Source: Corallococcus sp. NCRR (GTDB lineage: Bacteria; Myxococcota; Myxococcia; Myxococcales; Myxococcaceae). From it: DNA of 64,000 nucleotides. Position numbers and translations under genes: made by a program. The notes beneath the pieces are model-generated. The model searched no databases. It had not been told where the DNA came from and was given only the letters and a program-made list of their open reading frames with translations. The stretch lies in NCBI RefSeq assembly GCF_026965535.1, contig NZ_CP114039.1, positions 2,480,001-2,544,000 of the forward strand, written 5' to 3'. This document shows, piece by piece, positions 28,023 through 34,191 of this stretch (position 1 is the stretch's first letter; each line of letters starts with the position of its first letter).

Positions 28023-28643
28023 CTAGAAGCGCAGCACGGGCCCGGCGACGATGCTCTGGAGCGGTTTGGCGCACATGTTCACGCTGACGCCCGCGCTGGC
28101 GCTGGTGTCGTCCGTGGCCTTGGTGAACTTCACGTCGCAGAACTGGATGGCGGTGGCGAGCGAGATGCCCCATCGGTCGGAGATCCACCCGTCCAGGCCC
28201 ACGCGGAAGGCCATGCTGGTGACGTCGAAGTCCTCGCGGCGCAGCTGGCCCAGGCTGTCCGGGGTGAAGGGCTGCGACCAGCTCTTGGCCAGGCGCGCGC
28301 CCACCCACGGGGTCACCGGCTTGTCTCCGAGGAAGCGCAGGCGGGCCTCCAGGCCCACGGCGGTGTAGTCCAACTGCACGCGGCTCATCTCGGACGGGTT
28401 CTGGGCTTCGGCGAACTGCTGGCCCCAGGTCTGGGTGGTCTCGAAGACGACGCCCAGGGACAGGCCGGGTGGCGTTTCCAATCCGAGCCAGGCCTGGAGG
28501 GCGGGGCCCTTGGCGCGCCAGTCGCTGAAATGATCCAGGGTGATGCCCGCGCCCAGGGAGGCATAGCCATGCCACCCGTCCGCGACCGCTGGCCCCGCGC
28601 CCAGGACGCCGGCCAGGGTCAGCCACTTCCACTTCGTATCCAT
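28023..28643 (-). CDS. Secreted outer-membrane-type protein
   Basis: 206 residues from ATG 28643. A signal peptide (MDTKWKWLTLAGVLGAGPAVA) is followed by a strand-rich protein, with the aromatic and Gly pattern of a small outer-membrane beta-barrel: YASLGAGITLDHFSDW, LEARLRFLGD, WVGARLAKSW and a terminal VAGPVLRF ending in Phe. I cannot name the family. Only 45 bases separate its start from the start of the MoxR gene on the other strand, so the two share a very short divergent control region. Confidence 0.75.
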   Translation of the reverse strand: MDTKWKWLTLAGVLGAGPAVADGWHGYASLGAGITLDHFSDWRAKGPALQAWLGLETPPGLSLGVVFETTQTWGQQFAEAQNPSEMSRVQLDYTAVGLEARLRFLGDKPVTPWVGARLAKSWSQPFTPDSLGQLRREDFDVTSMAFRVGLDGWISDRWGISLATAIQFCDVKFTKATDDTSASAGVSVNMCAKPLQSIVAGPVLRF

Positions 28644-28688
28644 GCCGCCACTGTATGCCGGACCGGGGGCGAGGCTAGGCTCGCGGGC

Positions 28689-29846
28689 ATGTCCGTATCT
28701 TTCGAAGTCGCGGCGGCCGAGGTCCGCGACGCGCTCACCGACGCGAGCCGGGGGCTGGTCGAGCGCGAGGCGATGGTGGAGCTGGTGGCGTTGTCGGCGG
28801 TGGCGGGCGAGCACCTGCTCGTGGTGGGCCCGCCGGGGACGGCGAAGAGTGAAGCCGTGCGCAGGACGGCGCGCGGCCTGGGCGGTTCGTACTTCGAGTA
28901 CCTGCTGGGGCGCTTCACGGAGCCGTCTGAAATCTTCGGGCCGGTGGACCTGCGCAAGCTGCGCGAGGGGCTGGTGGAGACGGAGACGGCGGGCATGTTG
29001 CCGGAGGCGGAGGTGGCCTTCCTGGACGAGGTGTTCCTGGGCTCCACCGCCATCCTCAACACGCTCTTGGGCCTGCTCAACGAGCGGACGTTCCGGCGGG
29101 GCCACACGCGCATGCAGTGTCCGCTGCGGGTGTGCGTGGGCGCGTCCAACGCGCTGCCGGAGGATGACGCGCTGGCCGCGTTCGCGGACCGGTTCCTCGC
29201 GCGCATCTTCGTGGAGCCGGTGCCGGATCCGCGGCTGGAGGAGCTGCTGGAGGGCGGCGCGTCGCTGTGGGTGGACGCGGCGCCGCGAGTGGCGTCGCTC
29301 CAGTCCCTGGACGTGGTGGCCCAGGCGGCGAGGCGCGCGGACCTGGGGCCGGTGAGGCCGCACCTGGCGCAGGCGCTGCGGACGCTGCGGGCGGCGGGCA
29401 TCGCGCTGTCGGACCGGCGCGCGGTGAAGGTGCAGCGGCTGGTGGCCGCCGCCTCGGCGCTGGCGGGGCGGACGACGCCGGGCGTGGCGGACCTGTGGCC
29501 GCTCGTCTACGCGGTGCCCACGAAGGAGGCGCAGGCGCTGGCGCGCGACGTGCTGCGTGACGTGCTGTCCGCGTCGGAGAACCTGGCGCTGCCGGCCGCG
29601 GCGCTGGAGGCGAGCGCGGGGCCGCTGGCCCGGGCCCAGCGCATCGCGCAGGCGGGGCAGGTGCTGCTGGAGTCGCGGCCCGTGGAGGGGGACGTTGACG
29701 CCGTGGCCGCGTGGCGGCTCAAGCTGGAGGGCGTGGCGCGCGAGATGGACGCGGGCTTCGCGCCGGAAGCGCTGCCGGAGACGCTGCGTGCGTTGCGCGG
29801 CGCGGTGGCGGCGGTGCTGGCGGAGGCGAGCACCCGCGCGGCGTGA
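28689..29846 (+). CDS. MoxR/RavA-type AAA+ ATPase of a bpX ternary system
   Basis: 385 residues from ATG 28689. The AAA+ core has Walker A GPPGTAKS (47-54), the MoxR-specific FTEPSEIFGPVDL segment, Walker B AEVAFLDEVFLG and an arginine-finger region (FADRFLARI). A helical C-terminal domain follows. MoxR ATPases act as chaperone-like motors and pair with vWA proteins; in E. coli RavA-ViaA. Here the likely partners are the vWA and bpX-type proteins at 31898-37061, 2 kb downstream. In the described MoxR-vWA-beta-propeller ternary systems the ATPase, the vWA protein and the propellers work together; the intervening four genes are not part of that set as known. Confidence 0.9.
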   Translation: MSVSFEVAAAEVRDALTDASRGLVEREAMVELVALSAVAGEHLLVVGPPGTAKSEAVRRTARGLGGSYFEYLLGRFTEPSEIFGPVDLRKLREGLVETETAGMLPEAEVAFLDEVFLGSTAILNTLLGLLNERTFRRGHTRMQCPLRVCVGASNALPEDDALAAFADRFLARIFVEPVPDPRLEELLEGGASLWVDAAPRVASLQSLDVVAQAARRADLGPVRPHLAQALRTLRAAGIALSDRRAVKVQRLVAAASALAGRTTPGVADLWPLVYAVPTKEAQALARDVLRDVLSASENLALPAAALEASAGPLARAQRIAQAGQVLLESRPVEGDVDAVAAWRLKLEGVAREMDAGFAPEALPETLRALRGAVAAVLAEASTRAA

Positions 29847-29977
29847 CATCGTCCGAAAGTCCTTCCTGAAATCCGATGGAATCCAATGGATGCGGGGCCC
29901 CGTATGGGTTGCTGCCAGCGGAACGGCGGCGCTGGGAGCGCCGTGCCGAAGGCATTTCATCCACGGGAGGACACTTC

Positions 29978-30577
29978 ATGCGAAACACCTTCGCGGCGCT
30001 GGCTCTTGCCTCGGCGGCCCTGCTGGCGGGCTGTGGCGACGATGATGACAACAACAACATGCCGGACGCGGGCACGGGCTACATGCCCACGGGCAAGGGC
30101 CCGGGCACGGCGCTGCGCTGCACGAGCAGCAGCAAGAACGCGTGGGACACGTTCGGCGCGAACGCGTTCGTCGCGGTGAACAAGTCCATCGTCGCGAAGA
30201 CGCTGGCGGAGCTGCAGGGCCCCAACGGCACGACGAACCTGGGCGAGTCCTTCACCCATATCGGTGACGCGAGCCAGGGCCCGGCGTATGCGGACGACGC
30301 GGCCACCTTCGAGGGCAAGCTGGCGGCGTTCCTCGTCTATGCCTACGGCGGTCCGGAGTCCATCCAGTACACGGATGGCAAGACGTACGCGGGCCCGCAG
30401 GACATGGCGGCGGCGCACCTGGGCATGGCCATCACCAACTCCCAGTACGACTACTTCATCGCGAACATGGTGGTGCCGGCGCTCACGGACAACGGCGTGA
30501 CGTCCGCGGACGTGTCCTCCTGCTTCGCTCCCATCGTGACGGACGCCGCGTTCAAGGCGTCCATCGTCGGCAAGTAG
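29978..30577 (+). CDS. Lipoprotein with truncated-haemoglobin-like domain
   Basis: 199 residues from ATG 29978 (GGGAGG seven bases upstream). A lipoprotein signal ends LLAGC with Cys19, followed by an Asp/Asn stretch. Residues about 53-199 follow the group-I truncated-haemoglobin pattern: AWDTFG start, LAAFLVYAYGGP, then QDMAAAHLGMAIT with proximal His147, and YFIANMVVPALTDNGV. An anchored, extracytoplasmic haemoglobin is unusual; it may bind or detoxify NO or oxygen at the envelope. The assignment is by pattern only and the distal residues were not checked. The next gene starts 20 bases later and is probably co-transcribed. Confidence 0.7.
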   Translation: MRNTFAALALASAALLAGCGDDDDNNNMPDAGTGYMPTGKGPGTALRCTSSSKNAWDTFGANAFVAVNKSIVAKTLAELQGPNGTTNLGESFTHIGDASQGPAYADDAATFEGKLAAFLVYAYGGPESIQYTDGKTYAGPQDMAAAHLGMAITNSQYDYFIANMVVPALTDNGVTSADVSSCFAPIVTDAAFKASIVGK

Positions 30578-30597
30578 TCACCGCTTCCGAGGGCTCC

Positions 30598-31353
30598 ATG
30601 ACTCGCATCGTTCTCCCGCGCGCCTTGCGCCGTGTGCTGGTCTCCACCGTGGGGGTGGGCGTGCTGTTCACGGCGGTGATGGGCTTTGCCCATACGCCGT
30701 CCGGCCGGCCGCTCCTGAAGTGGATGGGGATGTCCATGCCCCAGGCCGCGTCCGCGGCGGGGTGTCCGCTGGGGTACGACGTGAAGCAGAGCCCCGAGCA
30801 GAAGGAGGCCGCGAGGATGCGGTTCGCGGCCTCCTACCGGGGAGAGAGTCCCGCGCTGGCCCGGCCCGCGCTGGGGTTCGACCTGGAGCAGACGACGCGC
30901 GAGTCGCTGCTCGCGTGGGCCCAGGCGCACGGGGTGAAGTGCTCGGTGCCGCGCAGCCAGGGGGACCTGGATTGTGAAGAGGTGCCGGCGGCGCTGTTCC
31001 CGGGGTTGAATCGGCAGGCGGCCATCCGGAACCTGTGGGTGACGTTCGGCGCGGACGACCGGCTGGTGTCGCTGGTGGCCGTGAGCCGCGCGGTGGATCC
31101 GGTCCCCATCAGCGCGACGTTCCTCGCGGCGAACGCGACGCTCGCGACCCTGGCGGGGCCGCCCATGAAGCAGGACGGGGAGGGCAGCGTGGAGGAGCTG
31201 CGGCAGGGGCTCCTGCGGCAGGCGAGCGCGGAGTACCGCTTCCAGGACTTCTACGCGCTCACCCGCGTCACCAACATGGGGGACGGCTTCGTGCTAACGG
31301 AGGAGTACCGCGCCCTGCCGAAGGTCGCGGCGCGAGAGCTGCCGTCACGTTGA
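30598..31353 (+). CDS. Secreted or membrane-anchored protein of unknown function
   Basis: 251 residues from ATG 30598. An N-terminal hydrophobic segment (VLVSTVGVGVLFTAVMGFAH, about 13-32) is a signal or anchor. The soluble part has three Cys (about residues 57, 118 and 127), a helical region LARPALGFDLEQTTRESLLAW and a C-terminal region EYRFQDFYALTRVTNMGDGF. I do not recognise the family. It starts 20 bases after the haemoglobin-like lipoprotein and shares its strand, so a joint role at the envelope is likely. Its last nine bases overlap the end of the SRPBCC gene on the other strand. Confidence 0.75.
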   Translation: MTRIVLPRALRRVLVSTVGVGVLFTAVMGFAHTPSGRPLLKWMGMSMPQAASAAGCPLGYDVKQSPEQKEAARMRFAASYRGESPALARPALGFDLEQTTRESLLAWAQAHGVKCSVPRSQGDLDCEEVPAALFPGLNRQAAIRNLWVTFGADDRLVSLVAVSRAVDPVPISATFLAANATLATLAGPPMKQDGEGSVEELRQGLLRQASAEYRFQDFYALTRVTNMGDGFVLTEEYRALPKVAARELPSR

Positions 31354-31815
31354 GGCGGGGGACTCCACGTACTTCGCGAGCTTCTCCAGGGACATCCGCC
31401 AGCCGAGCTCGTTGTCTTCAGGCGGCACGCCGGGCGGGAGTCCTTCGTGCACGGCGTCGACGTCGGTGCCTCCGTCCGGTGCGTCGCTGAGCGTGAACGT
31501 GATGCGCATCTCGCCTTGGAGCGCGGGGTCGGAGGTCTCGAACCCGGTGGTTTCGATGACCTGTTCGTCCGGCACGAGCTTCACGAAGCGGCCGTGGTGC
31601 GTGTCCGTGTGCGCGGTCGTCTTTCCGGTCTGCGTGGGCGCGTCGTAGGTGAGGGAGATCCGGAACGCTCCGCCCTCGCGGGGTTCGAAGATGTGCACCT
31701 GGCTCGTCATGCCGTCGGGCACCATCCACGTCTGGACCGCCCGGGCGTCAATCAGGGCGCTGTAGACGCGCGAGCGGGGGGCCTTCACGTGGTGGCGGAT
31801 CCGGGTCGTGCTCAT
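31345..31815 (-). CDS. SRPBCC/AHSA1-family protein
   Basis: 156 residues from ATG 31815 (MSTTRIRHHVKAPRSRVYSALI). The opening strand-helix V-x-AP-x-x-V-Y-x-ALIDA, the WMVPDGMTSQVHIFEPREGG section, GRFVKLVPDEQVIET, EMRITFTL and the final helix GWRMSLEKLAKYV are the sequence of an AHSA1/CalC-type hydrophobic-pocket (START-like) fold. Members bind hydrophobic ligands or modulate Hsp90; the ligand is unknown here. It converges on the unknown secreted protein gene with a nine-base overlap of the 3' ends. Confidence 0.86.
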   Translation of the reverse strand: MSTTRIRHHVKAPRSRVYSALIDARAVQTWMVPDGMTSQVHIFEPREGGAFRISLTYDAPTQTGKTTAHTDTHHGRFVKLVPDEQVIETTGFETSDPALQGEMRITFTLSDAPDGGTDVDAVHEGLPPGVPPEDNELGWRMSLEKLAKYVESPAST

Positions 31816-31897
31816 GCTCGGGAGCATGGGCAGGGCTCCGGACGCTGTACAGCGAGATGCCCTGTTGGCGCTCACGCCCCTTCGTTAGAGTGCGGGG

Positions 31898-32374
31898 GTG
31901 CGCAACGGTGTGATGAGGCCGCCATCGGAGCCCGCTGTCGCGGGGCTTCCTGTTCGCTGGCGCCCCCGGGCCCTGCCCCTGGAGCCCGTGGCCGTGGCCG
32001 GTATCGGTCCCGTGGCGCTCGCGCTGGGACACCGCGCTTCACGGGCGGAGGACGCGGTGCTCGCATCGTGGAACGGTGTCGCGGGGTCGGACGTGCTCGT
32101 GCTGCTGGGGGGTGCCGCTTCGCTGCCCTGGGTGGATGGCGCGGTGTACCTGGGCCGTGACCCGCTGGCGCCCGCGCTGCTGCTGCCCTGCGCGCTGGAG
32201 CCGGAGGTGGCGCCTTCGCTGCTGGAGCGCGCGCTGCTCGCGGGGCAGGGCGATGCGCCGCTCGCGGTGCTGCCCGCATCCGGGATGCTCGTCTCCGTCG
32301 CGGCGGCCAGGTCTGTCGCGCGCGTCTCGCTGCGCGCGTGGCTGTCCGCCATGGCCCTGGAGGCCGCTTCGTGA
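31898..32374 (+). CDS. bpX5-like protein, first gene of the coupled bpX operon
   Basis: 158 residues from GTG 31898. The core from about 50 is ASWNGVAGSDVLVLLGG, SLPWVDGAVYLGRDP-APALLLP and EPEVAPSLLERALLA, a pattern I associate with the bpX5 domain of MoxR-vWA-beta-propeller ternary systems. The bpX number is from memory and should be treated as tentative. Its TGA stop (32372-32374) overlaps the GTG start of the next gene (32371), a translational-coupling arrangement. No signal peptide or membrane segment. Predicted role: accessory recognition module working with the MoxR ATPase and the vWA protein. Confidence 0.75.
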   Translation: MRNGVMRPPSEPAVAGLPVRWRPRALPLEPVAVAGIGPVALALGHRASRAEDAVLASWNGVAGSDVLVLLGGAASLPWVDGAVYLGRDPLAPALLLPCALEPEVAPSLLERALLAGQGDAPLAVLPASGMLVSVAAARSVARVSLRAWLSAMALEAAS

Positions 32375-34191
32375 CGACCGCGCTGCCTCCCGCGCTGCGC
32401 CCCTGGGCGGCGCAGCTGTCCCTGTTCCCGGAGGACCTGGCGCGGCACCTGGGGCCTCATGTGGCTCGGCTGTCCGCGGCGGTCGGGACACTGCGGCCTC
32501 GCGGTGAGGCTGAGGGCGGTGAGCCTCAAGGCTACGACGGGCTCTCCCGGCGGGGGCCTTTCGACCGGCTGCTCGTCAGTGAGTGGCTCTGGGCGCTGGA
32601 GGCGCCGGACGAGCTGGTGCGCCGCGCGGCGTTCGGTGAGCTGTCATTCCTCAAGCCTGCGTTCCGGCAGCCTCGGGGGGCTCGGCGCACCGTGGTGCTG
32701 CTGGACGTGGGGCCTGATCAACTGGGCCTGCCGCGCATCGCGCACCTCGCGTTGCTCGTGGTGCTCGCGCGCCGTGCGGAGGCCGTGGGCGCGGCGTTCA
32801 CCTGGGGCGCGCTCCAGACCGAGCCCGCGCACGTCACCCATGAGGGCCTGAGAGGCACGTCGCTGCTCGCGTGGCTCCACGCCCGCTCCACCACGCCCGC
32901 CTCCGCACGGCACCTGTCCGCGTGGCGCGAGGCCCTGGACCTCTCACGCGCACCCGAGGACGTGTGGCTCGTGGGCTCCTCGCGCCTGGGACGAATGGCG
33001 GGCGCGGAGGGGATGTCCCGCGTGGAGGTCTCCGAGCCGATGGAGCCCGGCGCGCACCGGCTCACCGTGGACGTGCGGCCCGCGGCGCGGGTGCCCCGCT
33101 CGGTGGTGCTGGAGCTGCCGCCTCCGGAGGATTGCGTGCGCCTGCTGCGCAATCCCATTGCTTCCCAGCCGCAGGCTTCCGGGTGGATGCCGCGCAAGGC
33201 CGGCCAGCGCATCGCGGGCTTCTCCTTCTGCGCGGATGGCACGCGCGTGCTGCTGTTCTCCGTGAACGGCGCCGTCGAGGCCCTGGCGGTGCCGCATTCT
33301 CCTCGTTCGACCGTGCCCAAGCCCCGGCGCGTCCAGGTGCCTCCGGGGCAGCGGGTGATCGCGGCGGGATGGCGCTCCTCGGGCGGCCTGCTCGTGCTCG
33401 CGCGCCAGGAGGACATCTACGTGATGCACGGGAATCTGCAGGTGCCCGTGGGCTTCCGGAAGGGGCGCTATCACTATCACGCGGCGGATGACTCCTTGCG
33501 GCCGGACCCCGCGCCGGGCGCGCTCCCGCTGACCCTCTTGAGCTGGAGCTGGGGAGGGCGGCGCGAGTATGAGCGCCTCTGGTTGAAGGACGGCAAGGGC
33601 CGGCTGTTCTCGCTGCCACATCCCTCCTCGAGGACCGAGACGCTCGAGGTGGAGGAGGAGGGCGTCTCCGCGATGGCGGAGGTGAAGGCGCGCCCGGTCT
33701 GGGTGCTGCGCCCCCAGGGGGAGGGAGGCGCGGTCATCTCGCGGTTGCGAGCGATGCGCGGGGGGCTGCCCAACCTCACCCCGCTCAACGCGCGCCACGG
33801 AGAGGCGTACTTCGGCCATTCGCCGTCGAAAGCGCATCCCGACGCGGGGCTGCTGGCGGTGCGTGACAGTGAGCTGGACTGGCGGCTGTTCCTGGACACC
33901 GGCGCGTCGGTCATCACCGTGCCAGAGACGCATCGCGTGGTGGGCGTGGTGCAGCCGCCTGCTCCGTCCCTGCCCGGACTGGTCGCGTTGCATCTGGATC
34001 AACGCACCTTCTCCTTCTTCTCGACCGAGGAGTCCCGGACGCTCGTGGTGGCCAGTGGCCCCGTGGTGCAGGCCGCGGCGAGCCACGGGCAGCCGGTGTT
34101 GGGATGGCTGACGCGGGCGGGGGAGTTCGTGTTGTGGGACCTGATGGCGCAGGCGGTGCTGTACCGCTCCGTCCCGGAGGCCACGCCGTGA
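32371..34191 (+). CDS. vWA-like plus beta-propeller protein of the bpX system
   Basis: 606 residues from GTG 32371, which overlaps the previous stop as GTGA. A lead region (about 1-115) with RRGPFDRLLVSEWLWALEAP precedes a vWA-like Rossmann core: RRTVVLLDVGPDQLGLPRIA, LALLVVLARRAEAVGAAFTWG and APEDVWLVGSSRLG. The metal site DxSxS of classical vWA domains is absent; the loop reads DVGPDQ. From about 270 to the end there are repeated 40-50-residue blade-like strands (GFSFCADGTRVLLFSVNG and similar), a beta-propeller. It stops in GTGA overlap with the next gene. Cytoplasmic; proposed adaptor between MoxR and the bpX6-like protein. Confidence 0.8.
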   Translation: MTTALPPALRPWAAQLSLFPEDLARHLGPHVARLSAAVGTLRPRGEAEGGEPQGYDGLSRRGPFDRLLVSEWLWALEAPDELVRRAAFGELSFLKPAFRQPRGARRTVVLLDVGPDQLGLPRIAHLALLVVLARRAEAVGAAFTWGALQTEPAHVTHEGLRGTSLLAWLHARSTTPASARHLSAWREALDLSRAPEDVWLVGSSRLGRMAGAEGMSRVEVSEPMEPGAHRLTVDVRPAARVPRSVVLELPPPEDCVRLLRNPIASQPQASGWMPRKAGQRIAGFSFCADGTRVLLFSVNGAVEALAVPHSPRSTVPKPRRVQVPPGQRVIAAGWRSSGGLLVLARQEDIYVMHGNLQVPVGFRKGRYHYHAADDSLRPDPAPGALPLTLLSWSWGGRREYERLWLKDGKGRLFSLPHPSSRTETLEVEEEGVSAMAEVKARPVWVLRPQGEGGAVISRLRAMRGGLPNLTPLNARHGEAYFGHSPSKAHPDAGLLAVRDSELDWRLFLDTGASVITVPETHRVVGVVQPPAPSLPGLVALHLDQRTFSFFSTEESRTLVVASGPVVQAAASHGQPVLGWLTRAGEFVLWDLMAQAVLYRSVPEATP

